62,351 bases of DNA from Chloroflexota bacterium (GTDB lineage Bacteria; Chloroflexota; Anaerolineae; Aggregatilineales; Phototrophicaceae): assembly GCA_011525385.1 (NCBI GenBank), contig WTGF01000017.1:1-62351 (forward strand). Reading direction: 5' to 3'. Positions 1 through 9,277 of this stretch are shown in pieces (within the stretch, counting starts at the first letter, position 1; each line of letters opens with the position of its first letter). Position numbers and translations under genes: made by a program. The notes under the pieces were generated by a model. That model was not told the DNA's origin. It worked only from the letters and a program-made list of their open reading frames with translations, and ran no database searches.

Positions 1-15
1 GGAAGGGGCTGGGGG

Positions 16-942
16 ATGGGGGCTTCTTTTGTGATCAACATATTCAAACCCAAACGCCTGAGCTTCTGGGAATCGCTCAACGCCTGGATCTTCGTCTCGC
101 CTTGGATCCTCGGTTTCATACTCTTCACCGGCGGTCCCATCCTGGCGTCGCTGGTCATTTCTTTCACGAACTGGGACATCGTCAATCCGCCGCAATGGAC
201 CGGCTTGGGCAACTACGAAACCATGCTGAGCGACCCGCTATTCTTTCAGTCGCTCAAGGTGACGACCCTTTATGCGCTGGTGGCCGTGCCGCTGCAGATC
301 GTCGTGGGTCTGTTTATCGCGTTGCTGCTAAACACCAAGATCAGGCTGATCGGGCTGTATCGCACGCTCTTTTACTTGCCGGCGGTTTTGCCTATCGTCT
401 CGGTGGCGGTGATGTGGCGCTGGATTCTCTCGCGCGATTGGGGTCTGATTAACTGGTTCCTGTCGCTCTTCGGCGTTTACGGTCCCGGTTGGCTTTCCGA
501 GCCGGAGTGGGCGCTGCCGGCGCTGATTCTGATGAGCCTTTGGGGCGTTGGCGCGGGCATGCTGATTTATCTGGCAGGTTTGCAGGGCATTCCCACCGAC
601 TTTTACGAGGCGGCAAAAGTCGACGGCGCCGGACGCTGGGCATCGTTCCGCTACGTCACCCTGCCGATGATCTCGCCGGTGATCTTGTTCCAGCTTGTGG
701 TCGGGTTGATCGCCGCTTTTCAGGTATTCGCGCAGCCATTCATCATGACCCAGGGCGGACCGCAGAATTCGACCTTGTTTTATCTGCTGCACCTGTTTCG
801 CAACGCCTTCGAATTCTTTCGCATGGGATACGCCTCCGCCTTGTCTTGGGTGCTATTCATGTATATCGCGGTACTGACCTTGCTAATCTTCCGCTTTTCC
901 GCCGCCTGGGTTTTCTACGAAGGCGAAATCAGGAACGAGTGA
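16..942 (+). CDS. Carbohydrate ABC transporter permease, MalF/UgpA type
   Basis: Inner-membrane permease of a sugar importer (binding-protein-dependent, MalF/UgpA family). The 308-residue product has about six hydrophobic spans and the cytoplasmic EAA loop that docks the ATPase, at about residues 198-217 (YEAAKVDGAGRWASFRYVTL). A purine-rich stretch lies just before the ATG, but the frame stays open to the window edge, so an earlier start is possible. It is followed after 7 bases by a MalG-type permease and then a sulfatase, which suggests uptake of a sulfated or sulfate-linked sugar. The binding protein and ATPase are not in the window, so the substrate is unknown. Confidence 0.9.
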   Translation: MGASFVINIFKPKRLSFWESLNAWIFVSPWILGFILFTGGPILASLVISFTNWDIVNPPQWTGLGNYETMLSDPLFFQSLKVTTLYALVAVPLQIVVGLFIALLLNTKIRLIGLYRTLFYLPAVLPIVSVAVMWRWILSRDWGLINWFLSLFGVYGPGWLSEPEWALPALILMSLWGVGAGMLIYLAGLQGIPTDFYEAAKVDGAGRWASFRYVTLPMISPVILFQLVVGLIAAFQVFAQPFIMTQGGPQNSTLFYLLHLFRNAFEFFRMGYASALSWVLFMYIAVLTLLIFRFSAAWVFYEGEIRNE

Positions 943-949
943 TCTCAAT

Positions 950-1828
950 ATGGCTGCGATTGCACAGAGACCTATAGCAAATAAACCGCGGGCTAAAGCG
1001 CGCGATATCGATTGGGTGAAAGTCCTGGCGCATATCATCCTGATTTCGGGCTCTATCGTCTTCTTGATGCCCTTTGTCTATGTCGTTTCCACCTCGCTGA
1101 AAACTGCCGGCGATGTCTACACTTTCCCGCCCGAGTTCATCCCGGATCCGGTGCAATGGGCGAACTATCCCGACGCGCTGACAGCCATGCCCTTTGATGT
1201 CTTCTTTTTCAATACCATTTTGCTGGCGGCGGGGCGTATTATCGGTCTCACGCTGAGTTGTTCGCTAGCGGGCTTCGCCTTCGCCAAGCTCCGTTGGAAG
1301 GGACGCAACACGCTGTTTTTCATCGTCTTGCTCACGCTGATGATCCCGGTTGAAGTTACGCTCATTCCCCGTTATATACTCTTTTCCAAGCTGGGCTGGG
1401 TGGATTCTTTCGCGCCGCTGCTGGTGCCGGGTTTCTTCGCCGAAAACGCCTTTTTTGTGTTTCTCTTTCGTCAGTTCTTCATGACTATGGGTCAAGATCT
1501 TATCGACGCGGCGCGGATTGACGGTTGCAGTTTTGTCGGTCTCTTCCGGCGCATCATCGTACCTAACGCCAAACCGGTCTTCGCCGTCGTCGCCATCTTC
1601 ATCATTCAAAACAACTGGAATTCTTTCTTGCTGCCCATGATCTACCTGACGGATCGGGGCAAATATACGCTGGCGCTGGGCTTGCGCCTGTTCAACGAAC
1701 AGTATTACTCGCAGACGCATCTGCTGATGGCGGCCTCGGTTTTCGTCATCTTGCCGATCGTGATCTTATTCTTCTTCATGCAACGCTATTTCATCCAAGG
1801 CGTCGTCTTCACCGGGTCAAAGGGCTAA
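950..1828 (+). CDS. Carbohydrate ABC transporter permease, MalG/UgpE type
   Basis: Second membrane subunit of the same importer. The 292-residue product has a cytoplasmic N-terminus of about 25 residues, roughly six membrane spans and the EAA loop at about residues 185-204 (IDAARIDGCSFVGLFRRIIV), as usual in the MalG family. It starts 7 bases after the MalF-type gene and ends 3 bases before the sulfatase start, so the three genes are almost certainly one operon. Family membership is clear from the paired order and loop motif; the sugar carried cannot be read from sequence. Confidence 0.92.
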   Translation: MAAIAQRPIANKPRAKARDIDWVKVLAHIILISGSIVFLMPFVYVVSTSLKTAGDVYTFPPEFIPDPVQWANYPDALTAMPFDVFFFNTILLAAGRIIGLTLSCSLAGFAFAKLRWKGRNTLFFIVLLTLMIPVEVTLIPRYILFSKLGWVDSFAPLLVPGFFAENAFFVFLFRQFFMTMGQDLIDAARIDGCSFVGLFRRIIVPNAKPVFAVVAIFIIQNNWNSFLLPMIYLTDRGKYTLALGLRLFNEQYYSQTHLLMAASVFVILPIVILFFFMQRYFIQGVVFTGSKG

Positions 1829-1831
1829 GGC

Positions 1832-3262
1832 ATGAGCCAAGCTGCGCCGCATATCTTGCTCATCACTTGCGATGAACTGCGCGCCGATGCCTTGAGTTGC
1901 TATGGCAATCGCGTCATCGGTACGCCGAATCTGGATGCCCTGGCCGCTGCCGGCGTCCGCTTCGAGCGCGCCTACAGCAACAGCCCCTGGTGTTTGCCCA
2001 GCCGCTGTTCACTGGCCACCGGCTTGTACCCGCACAACAATGGTTCCTACAGCAACTTCCGCGATCTTCCGCTGGATGCCGAACTGCCGAATATCTACAA
2101 CCTCTTGCAAGGCGCGGGCTATCACACGGCGCATGTCGGCAAGTGCCATTACGCGCCGGTGCCCTATGGCGAGACGCGTCCCGACACGACCTTGCCCTAC
2201 GACGAATTCCGCGATTATTACCTCAGCCTGGGTATGGATCACCTCGACCTGCAAGACGACAAGCAGGTCTCGGTCTGGTTTTATGACGATTACAGCCGGG
2301 AGCTCGACGCCGCCGGTCATCTGGCGGCTTACCGCGACGCCATCTGGGACAAAGCTAGGCGCAAAGTCTTCGACTTTCCCGGGCCCGAAGCCTGGCACCC
2401 GGATAGCTGGGTCGGGCGCAAATCGGCAGCCTATGTCGACGGTTATGCCGGCGACCAGCCGCTGTTCCTCTGGGCCTCTTTCAGCGGACCGCATTATCCC
2501 TTCGACCCGCCAGCGGAATACTTCGAGCGAGTCGACATGTCGCAAGATCGCCGCATTTTCAGCGAGACCGAATTTGACGACCCGTCTCGCATCCACAGCG
2601 CGACCTACCACGGCCGTCCCGGCGGCGCCATCGACGGTTCGGGCGCGGCGCCGAATGGCGCGACCAAAAACTACTCCGATGAATACTGGCGCGATCTGCG
2701 CCGCAACTACTTCGCCAATGTCGCGCAGATTGACGAGTACATCGGGCGCATCCTGACCGCGGTCGAGGGGCGATTCGGCGACAATGTCCTGATCATTTTC
2801 AGCGCCGATCACGGCGAAATGCTGGGCAATCACGGCTTATGGGGCAAGAACAACTGCGCTTACGAAGATGTTTGGAAACTGCCGCTGATCGTCAAATACC
2901 CCGGCGATAATCAAGCGCGAGTCAGCGACGCAAAAACGATGCTGATCGACATCTTGCCCACCTGCCTGGCCGCCGCTGGATTGCCGCACGAGTTTTGCGA
3001 CGGCCTTCCCTTGAGCGAGCGCATCGCTTCCGGTGGCGCTGATTATGTCTTTGCCGAGGGCGAGGGTTTCCTGGCGGTCAGCGACGGGCGCTATAAGTTA
3101 GTCCGCGTGGCGCAGGGCGAGCGTCAGCATATCGAGTTGATCGACCTGGAGTCGGATCCGCATGAGTTCGTCAATCTGGCGGATGACCCCGCCTACAGCG
3201 CGCAGCGCGCGCGCTTGCTAGAGCAGATGGCCGATCTGCTGATGGCGCAGGCGTTGCGGTAG
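1832..3262 (+). CDS. Sulfatase (arylsulfatase family, formylglycine type)
   Basis: Hydrolyses sulfate esters, probably from sulfated sugars. The N-terminal metal-binding stretch (LLITCDELRADALSCYG) is followed by the sulfatase motif with Cys54 in CLPSR, the residue that the formylglycine-generating enzyme would oxidise. VGKCHY near residue 107 and FSADHGEMLGNHG in the C-terminal half supply further conserved metal and sulfate ligands. At 476 residues it has the usual family length, and no signal peptide is visible, so it may act in the cytoplasm on imported substrate. It starts 3 bases after the permease gene, so import and desulfation look coupled. A second, unrelated sulfatase lies at 53893-55650. 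Confidence 0.93.
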   Translation: MSQAAPHILLITCDELRADALSCYGNRVIGTPNLDALAAAGVRFERAYSNSPWCLPSRCSLATGLYPHNNGSYSNFRDLPLDAELPNIYNLLQGAGYHTAHVGKCHYAPVPYGETRPDTTLPYDEFRDYYLSLGMDHLDLQDDKQVSVWFYDDYSRELDAAGHLAAYRDAIWDKARRKVFDFPGPEAWHPDSWVGRKSAAYVDGYAGDQPLFLWASFSGPHYPFDPPAEYFERVDMSQDRRIFSETEFDDPSRIHSATYHGRPGGAIDGSGAAPNGATKNYSDEYWRDLRRNYFANVAQIDEYIGRILTAVEGRFGDNVLIIFSADHGEMLGNHGLWGKNNCAYEDVWKLPLIVKYPGDNQARVSDAKTMLIDILPTCLAAAGLPHEFCDGLPLSERIASGGADYVFAEGEGFLAVSDGRYKLVRVAQGERQHIELIDLESDPHEFVNLADDPAYSAQRARLLEQMADLLMAQALR

Positions 3263-3292
3263 GTCATTTTGCTACCTTTCCGTACCAGTGGG

Positions 3293-3648
3293 CTGAGGAG
3301 CGGACACGTTTGATGTAACACGGTACGATAGCGACGGGTCAGCTAATAGCTGCCCCCTACAGGGTTCATTTGTGGCGAAAATGTAGGGGCGACCTATCAG
3401 GTCGCCCGAAAATCACCGAAATAATTTCAGGTTTTGTGGTGATATCGTGCCCGATGAAAAGGTGTTCGCCTCGCGTTGAGTGGGGGGGACCAGAGGTCGG
3501 GGGATGAGGGGTGCACAAACAACTGCAAACACTACAATACCAATCAAGCCCTACATTCTTCGACCTAAATACTACCTGTAGGGGTCAGCCTTGGCTGACC
3601 CGTTACATTTGTATGCTCTGCGTCTTTTCGAACGTGTCCGCTCTTCAG
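3293..3648. repeat. MITE-like element with terminal inverted repeats
   Basis: This fills most of the 498-base gap 3263-3760. The left end 3293-3313 (CTGAGGAGCGGACACGTTTG...) and the reverse complement of the right end 3628-3648 agree at 19 of 21 bases. Inside are three short hairpins: 3336-3354, 3387-3407 (GGGCGACC/GGTCGCCC) and 3582-3601 (GGGTCAGCC/GGCTGACCC). No believable gene lies inside. The left ~125 bases recur inverted at 12411-12566. No target-site duplication is evident. Confidence 0.65.
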
Positions 3649-3680
3649 GCGCCAGTAGGAGAAAGTCCTCGTCATCCGCG

Positions 3681-3714
3681 CGTACACATCCTGAGGCCGT
3701 TTATGCGCTATAAT
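3681..3714 (+). promoter_or_regulatory. Possible promoter of the BMP-type ABC operon
   Basis: A perfect TATAAT box sits at 3709-3714, 46 bases before the ATG of the ATPase gene and just outside the repeat element. The -35 region about 17 bases upstream (ACATCC) is poor, so the call rests mostly on the -10 box and its position. Confidence 0.35.
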
Positions 3715-3760
3715 CCAATCTAAGCGTCACCACAGCCTCACTAGCCGAAAGGTCCCGCCC

Positions 3761-5302
3761 ATGACCGCAGCCGCCCCCGTCCTGGAAGTGCGCGGCATCA
3801 GCAAACGCTTCCCCGGCGTTCTGGCCAACGACAATATCAATCTCACATTGCGCAAAGGCCAGGTCCTGGGCTTGCTGGGCGAAAACGGCGCCGGCAAATC
3901 CACCTTGATGAACATGATCTATGGGCTGTACAAACCCGACGAAGGCGAAATACTCGTCAACGGTCAAGCCGTCGACATCGCCGGACCAAAAGACGCCATC
4001 GAACTCGGCATCGGCATGGTACATCAGCATTTTCAACTGGTGGATGTGCTGACCGTCACCGAAAACGTCATGTTGGGCAACGAAAACGTCTCCGGTCCCT
4101 TCCTGCGGCGCGACCGCGCCCGGCGGGAGATACTCGAGTTGTCGGGCGAGTACGGCCTGGATGTCAACCCCGACGCGCTGATCGCCGATTTGCCGGTCGG
4201 GGTTCAACAGCGCGTCGAGATCATCAAAGCCCTCTATCGCCATGCCGACATCTTGATCCTCGACGAGCCGACAGCCGTGTTGACGCCGCAAGAGACGCGG
4301 GGCTTGTTCAAGATCATGCATACGCTGCTGGAAAAGGGCGTCAGCATCATTTTCATCAGCCACAAGCTGAAAGAGGTGCTGGAAATCTGCGACGACGTGG
4401 TTGTGCTGCGACGGGGAAGGGTCGCCGGCCATGCCGACCCGGAGCGATCCACCGAGGCTTCGCTGGCCTCGCTGATGGTCGGGCGCGATGTCATCCTGGA
4501 AGTGGAAAAAGCCGCCGCCGCCCCCGGCGACGAAATCCTCAATATTGTCAATCTGCATGTGCACGACGATCGCGGTTTGCCCGCGGTGGAGGGCGTCAAC
4601 CTGGGCTTGCAGCGCGGCGAAATCCTCGGCATCGCCGGCGTGCAAGGCAATGGGCAGACCGAACTGGTCGAAGCGCTGACCGGCATGCGCCCGGTGGATG
4701 ATGGCCGCTTCTACATCAAAGGCGAAGACATGACAGGCTCGCCTCCGCGCCGGGTCACAGAGAAGGGCGTCGGGCATGTGCCGGAAGATCGCCAGCGCGA
4801 CGGCTTGGTCGCGGGTTTTACCGTCATGCACAACCTGGTCTTATGTACTTATTACAGAGATGAATTTTCCAACATCATTGTGGTGGACGACCGCGCCATC
4901 GCCGACAACGCCCATCAACTGGTCGAACAATACGATGTGCGCCCGCCTATCATCAACAATCCGGCCGGCGGCCTCTCCGGCGGCAACCAGCAGAAAGTCA
5001 TAGTCGCTCGCGAGTTTTCGCGCCGGGTCGACCTGCTGATCGCCTCCCAGCCCACCCGCGGTCTGGACGTCGGCTCGATTGAATTCATCCACAAGCAGAT
5101 CATCCGCATGCGCGACGAAGGCGCCGGCATCTTGCTGGTCTCGTCGGAGTTGGACGAGGTCTTGAGCCTGTCCGACCGCGTGGCAGTCATGTTCGAGGGG
5201 CAAATCATCGACATCCTGCCGATTGAAGAAGCGGACAAGGATACGGTTGGCTTGCGCATGGCGGGCGTACGCGACGATGTTCAGATCGAAGGTGCCAGAT
5301 GA
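3761..5302 (+). CDS. Nucleoside/simple-sugar type ABC transporter ATPase, two NBDs
   Basis: Energises a BMP-type importer (NupO/YufO and RbsA-like family). Two fused nucleotide-binding domains make 513 residues. The first has Walker [10 protein letters not shown] at 40-48, a degenerate signature LPVGVQQ at 144-150 and Walker B ILILDEP at 164-170. The second has a degenerate Walker A (GVQGNGQTE near 293), a good signature LSGGNQQK near 405-412 and ASQPTRGLD in place of a normal Walker B, all usual for this family. It overlaps the next permease by ATGA. Together with 5299-8837 it forms ATPase-permease-permease, but no binding protein is adjacent; two candidates are encoded at 18927-21215. Confidence 0.93.
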   Translation: MTAAAPVLEVRGISKRFPGVLANDNINLTLRKGQVLGLLGENGAGKSTLMNMIYGLYKPDEGEILVNGQAVDIAGPKDAIELGIGMVHQHFQLVDVLTVTENVMLGNENVSGPFLRRDRARREILELSGEYGLDVNPDALIADLPVGVQQRVEIIKALYRHADILILDEPTAVLTPQETRGLFKIMHTLLEKGVSIIFISHKLKEVLEICDDVVVLRRGRVAGHADPERSTEASLASLMVGRDVILEVEKAAAAPGDEILNIVNLHVHDDRGLPAVEGVNLGLQRGEILGIAGVQGNGQTELVEALTGMRPVDDGRFYIKGEDMTGSPPRRVTEKGVGHVPEDRQRDGLVAGFTVMHNLVLCTYYRDEFSNIIVVDDRAIADNAHQLVEQYDVRPPIINNPAGGLSGGNQQKVIVAREFSRRVDLLIASQPTRGLDVGSIEFIHKQIIRMRDEGAGILLVSSELDEVLSLSDRVAVMFEGQIIDILPIEEADKDTVGLRMAGVRDDVQIEGAR

Positions 5303-7527
5303 GCGCAACTGCGGAAACAGCCCGCCGCCGCGGCTTCATCGGTCTTTGGGCGAGCGTCTCGCCGGGGCTGGTGCCAATCCTGGCGGTGATCACGGCTTTT
5401 CTGGCTGGCATCCCGTTGATCACGATCACCGTCAGCGAGGACGCTACCCGGCCGGATATCGCCGAGGGCTTGCGGGTCTCGTCAACGGCTTATGTGGCGC
5501 TGGTGGAATCAATCACCGGCTTGACCATCAACAATGTTGCCGGGGTCGATGATTTTGATGAATTGCGGGGCTATGCCGCCAGCAACGAAATCACCACCGG
5601 GCGCAGCCTATCGCGGCAAGCGCGACCCTTCGAGCGCATAGTTGAAGTCGGCATGGAAGAGACCCGCGTCTATACGCTCTTCTTCGAGCGCTACGAGGTC
5701 GACGAAGACACCGCCACGGCCATCGCCGAGCGCCTCCCGACCATTCGCGAAGTCGGCGCGAGCGGCCTGCGCGAACTCAAACCCTTGCTAGACGAACTTG
5801 ACGATCTCAAGCGATCCGACGTGCGCGAGCTGGCGTCGCTGGCGGCCGGACAAGCAGAGCTAAGCGGGGAGACGCTAAGCCAGGCTGCCGAACTTTTCCC
5901 AGCGCTTGGTAGCAAGTCGGCAGGGGAACTGGAGGCGGCGCTGGCGGGCCTTCAGCTCATCGACGAACATGGCCAGGTCAGCCTGGCGCGCAGTCACGAT
6001 GCGCTGATGCAACTGGAGGCTCTGGGCATCGATAGCGAAAGCGCCGATGCCGACGTCATCGTGGCCATCGTAGAATCCGACTATGATGACGCGCGCGAAG
6101 CCATCGAAACTTTAGCAAGGCTCGATGAACTCGGCATCGACGATCCGGCGGCGCTGGGCGCGCAATTCCGCATCGTGGGCAAGATGATCGATGCCGAATA
6201 TCTGACCGGCGAGTCAGTGAACGTCATGCTAGCCGATCAACTGGATGCCGCCTTGCGTCAGCACCTGGTCATCCGGCGCCCGGGCAATCGCGTTTTGAGC
6301 GCGGACGACCTGGGCGGGCAGACCTTTGGCATCCTCAAAAACGACCAGGATCTGGAAGTGCTCTTCTTGCGCCTGGGCGATCAGGTGCTGATATTCTTCC
6401 CCTCCAACCTGGAAAAGACCATCGTGCGCGCCATCCCCTTCATCATCGCTGGATTGGCGGTTGGGCTGGGCTTCAAAGCCGGGCTCTTCAACATCGGCGC
6501 GGAAGGCCAGCTATACGCTGGCGCGATTGCGGTTGCGGCCCTGGGCGCCTTTGCTTCGCCGGACATATCGGGTTTGATTCTGCTGCCGGGGGTCATCTTG
6601 TTCGGCATTCTCGGCGGCTTCCTTTGGGGAGCGGTGCCGGGCGCGCTCAAAGCCTATACCGGCGCTCACGAGGTCATCACCACCATCATGCTCAATTTCA
6701 TCGCCATCTTGATCGTCGACTGGCTGATCAAGTCCGTAGATCCGCTTATCCTGGGCGATGTCAACTCCAGCGTGCCCAAGACACCGGTGATCTTGCCGGC
6801 TGCCATGCTGCCGACCATGGACACGATCACATCGCCACTCGCGCTGGTGATTATGATGGCGGCGGTGGCGCTGGTCGCCTTCCTGCTGAACTACTTGCCG
6901 GAACGGCGCGAGAATCCCCGGGCGGCCATGCGTAGCGGCCTCGTCTGGGCGGTCATCATGAGCCTGCTGCAGTTATTCCTGGTCTTGATCGCGGTCGGCG
7001 ACCAATCGAAGCTGCACTTCGGCTTCTGGTTGATGATCGCGGCGGTCTGGCTGACCGACTGGTTCTTGACCCGCACCACCCTCGGTTTTGAGTTGCGGAC
7101 TGTCGGCGCCAATCAAAACGCCGCCAAGTACGCCGGCATGAGCGTGCCGCGCAATGTCGTGCTGGCCATGGCGCTCAGCGGTATGCTGGCGGGTTTGGCT
7201 GGCGCCATCGAAATCAGCGGCGTCGAGCACGAAATGCTGCCGCGCTTCTTCGCCGGCGTCGGCTTCGACGCCATCGCGGTCGCTCTGCTGGCGCGCAACA
7301 ACCCTAAAGGCATGGTCTGGGCGGGCTTGCTCTGGGGCGGTTTGCTGAGCGGCGCGGCTTTGATGCAAATCCGCGCCGATATCTCGATTGACCTGGTCAA
7401 GATCGTGCAAGCGCTGATCATCATGTTCGTGGCAGCCGATCAAATCATTCGCTTCCTCTGGCGCGTGCCAAAGCGCAGCGCCGAAGAAGAAGGCGAACTG
7501 GTATTCTCGACCGGTTGGGGAGGCTGA
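5299..7527 (+). CDS. BMP-type ABC permease with large extracytoplasmic insertion
   Basis: Membrane subunit (BPD_transp_2 family, NupP/YufP-like). Family members are usually about 350 residues; this one is 742. One span at about residues 20-45 is followed by about 325 mostly soluble, acidic, helix-rich residues (about 46-370), and only then by the canonical core starting [20 protein letters not shown] near residue 379. A second extra hydrophobic stretch, [14 protein letters not shown], interrupts the C-terminal half. The soluble insert should face outside if the first span is a signal anchor; it could bind ligand or binding protein, but it resembles no domain I recognise. The gene overlaps the ATPase by 4 bases and is followed by the second permease. 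Confidence 0.88.
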   Translation: MSATAETARRRGFIGLWASVSPGLVPILAVITAFLAGIPLITITVSEDATRPDIAEGLRVSSTAYVALVESITGLTINNVAGVDDFDELRGYAASNEITTGRSLSRQARPFERIVEVGMEETRVYTLFFERYEVDEDTATAIAERLPTIREVGASGLRELKPLLDELDDLKRSDVRELASLAAGQAELSGETLSQAAELFPALGSKSAGELEAALAGLQLIDEHGQVSLARSHDALMQLEALGIDSESADADVIVAIVESDYDDAREAIETLARLDELGIDDPAALGAQFRIVGKMIDAEYLTGESVNVMLADQLDAALRQHLVIRRPGNRVLSADDLGGQTFGILKNDQDLEVLFLRLGDQVLIFFPSNLEKTIVRAIPFIIAGLAVGLGFKAGLFNIGAEGQLYAGAIAVAALGAFASPDISGLILLPGVILFGILGGFLWGAVPGALKAYTGAHEVITTIMLNFIAILIVDWLIKSVDPLILGDVNSSVPKTPVILPAAMLPTMDTITSPLALVIMMAAVALVAFLLNYLPERRENPRAAMRSGLVWAVIMSLLQLFLVLIAVGDQSKLHFGFWLMIAAVWLTDWFLTRTTLGFELRTVGANQNAAKYAGMSVPRNVVLAMALSGMLAGLAGAIEISGVEHEMLPRFFAGVGFDAIAVALLARNNPKGMVWAGLLWGGLLSGAALMQIRADISIDLVKIVQALIIMFVAADQIIRFLWRVPKRSAEEEGELVFSTGWGG

Positions 7528-7532
7528 GGACG

Positions 7533-8837
7533 ATGCGGACTTCGAGCAAATCCAAAGCCTCGAGCCGTCCCGGCTTCAAGCTGAGTCGCATCCGCATCAT
7601 TGCCATCGTCTTGCTCGTTCTGGGTGTTTTTATCTTCTTGCAAGCTGGTGGCATCGACGGCGATCTTGTCACCACGTTGACCTTCGAAACGACTTCCGCT
7701 GGCGAGACTCCGTCAGTCGGCAATATCAATGTGCCCACCTCGTCTTACCTGCGCGTCATCGGCCTGCTCTTCCTCATCACCGGCATCCTGAATCTCCCGG
7801 AGTTGCGCGCGCCCCGCTCCCGGCGGGCCAGCTTGGGCTTGCTGGTGCTTTGCGGCGTCCTTTTCATACCCTCCGTGATCATCGCCGCCGCAGCAGGCAA
7901 CGAAACCAATATGACCACCATCGTCGCCGAAAGCCTTCGTCTGGCGACTCCGCTGGCCATCGGCGCGATGGCGGGCATCTGGTGCGAGCGAGCGGGCGTT
8001 GTCAACATCGCCATCGAAGGCATGATGCTCTTCGCCGCCTGCTTCGGCTTCACCACGCTCTTTTACCTGCGCAATACCGGGCTGCCGCTGGAAACCGCGC
8101 AACTGCTGGCGGTTATCGTGGCGGTACTCAGTGGCGGCTTGATCGCGCTTTTGCATGGCTGGCTTTCGATCACCTTTCGCACCGATCAGATCGTCAGCGG
8201 CACGGTGATCAATATCCTGGCGGTGGGCGTCACCAGTTTCGTTCGACGCGAGTACCTGCTCTCGACCGAAGCGGGCGCGGCCAAACTCGGCAACATCTCC
8301 ATTCCCATCCTCAGCGACCTGCCGGTCATCGGCGAGGCGATTTTCACCAATCAACCGATCTTTTTCATGATGTTTGTCATGCTGGCCTTCACGCATATCG
8401 TGATGTTCTACACGCGCTGGGGCTTGCGGACGCGGGCCGTGGGCGAACATCCCCACGCGGCCGATACGCTGGGCATCAATGTCAACCGCACGCGCTGGAC
8501 CAATGTCTGGATCAGCGGCATGGTCGCCGGGTTGGCGGGCGCCTGGTTCTCGCTGGAAGCGACCGGCAGCTTCAACGACGGCATGACCCGCGGCGCTGGT
8601 TTTATCGCGCTGGCGGCGATGATCTTCGGCAAATGGACGCCCATCGGGGCCTTCGGCGCGGCCCTGCTCTTCGGCTTCTCCGATTCGCTGGGCATACGCT
8701 TGCAGATGGTTGGCGTCGGCTTCCCGGTGCAGTTCCTGCAGATGGTGCCCTACGCCGTCACGCTGGTCGTGCTGGCTGGTTTCATCGGTCGCGCAAGCCC
8801 GCCGAAAGCTGTGGGGCAACCCTATGTGAAGGAATAA
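7533..8837 (+). CDS. BMP-type ABC permease, second subunit (NupQ/YufQ-like)
   Basis: Second membrane subunit of the importer. The start at ATG 7533 is chosen because GGGGAGG lies 9 bases upstream; a TTG at 7515 would overlap the preceding gene. The 434-residue product has two additional spans before the core, which begins around ESLRLATPLAIGAMAGIWCE and contains the family hallmark RAGVVNIAIEGMML. Members usually have about 300-320 residues, so this subunit too is extended at its N-terminus. It is the last gene of the operon; a repeat-rich gap follows. Substrate not readable, but nucleosides or similar small polar molecules are typical of the family. Confidence 0.9.
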   Translation: MRTSSKSKASSRPGFKLSRIRIIAIVLLVLGVFIFLQAGGIDGDLVTTLTFETTSAGETPSVGNINVPTSSYLRVIGLLFLITGILNLPELRAPRSRRASLGLLVLCGVLFIPSVIIAAAAGNETNMTTIVAESLRLATPLAIGAMAGIWCERAGVVNIAIEGMMLFAACFGFTTLFYLRNTGLPLETAQLLAVIVAVLSGGLIALLHGWLSITFRTDQIVSGTVINILAVGVTSFVRREYLLSTEAGAAKLGNISIPILSDLPVIGEAIFTNQPIFFMMFVMLAFTHIVMFYTRWGLRTRAVGEHPHAADTLGINVNRTRWTNVWISGMVAGLAGAWFSLEATGSFNDGMTRGAGFIALAAMIFGKWTPIGAFGAALLFGFSDSLGIRLQMVGVGFPVQFLQMVPYAVTLVVLAGFIGRASPPKAVGQPYVKE

Positions 8838-8904
8838 TATTTGCGCGCGCCGTTAGCGGACTGTTTGGTTTTTGCCCTCGGTCCATCACGATGAAATGAC
8901 ATAT

Positions 8905-9160
8905 CGTAGGGCTTGTCCGGCGCTCCATAGCGCTAGCGCGTTTTTTCCTACCCCATCCCCCGGCCCCTTCCCCGTAGCAACGGAGAAGGGGAGCTAACGT
9001 AGCGAGCCTGTGCTTGAAAACAGCAGATATCGACATTTGCATCATCAGAAAACTCCCGTTGGTGCAACGTCGAAACGAGCTTCCCCCCATTGCAATGGGG
9101 GGATTGAGGGGGGTAGACTAAAGGCGGGCGCGACTCCGAGAGTGCCGGACAAGCCTTACG
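8905..9160. repeat. MITE-like element with terminal inverted repeats
   Basis: Occupies the middle of the 440-base gap 8838-9277. The ends 8905-8925 (CGTAGGGCTTGTCCGGCGCT...) and 9140-9160 match as inverted repeats at about 18 of 21 bases. Inside are a C-rich unit at about 8951-9000 (CCCCTTC/GAAGGGG stem), related to 11013-11062 and 27911-27963, and a perfect 20-base palindrome at 9083-9102. The A/T-rich stretch 9180-9226 just outside resembles other low-complexity intergenic repeats. No coding capacity. Confidence 0.6.
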
Positions 9161-9277
9161 GAGTTCTTTTATTTTGTGGCGAAAATATCTTTGTGACCTT
9201 TGTGTCTTTGTGGTGAAAAAAACCAATATTGCGCTATCATCAGGCAATCCTTTATTCCCATCCCGGAAGGCGAAACC

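Noticed and set aside
3511..3723. A 70-codon open frame in the gap before the BMP-type operon
   Set aside because: It reads straight through the MITE-like repeat and into the TATAAT box, has no ribosome-binding site and no protein-like composition.
9010..9216. A 68-codon frame and the 26-codon N-terminal extension of the M20 peptidase
   Set aside because: Both translate repeat sequence; the peptidase has a good start with GGAAGG at 9278.
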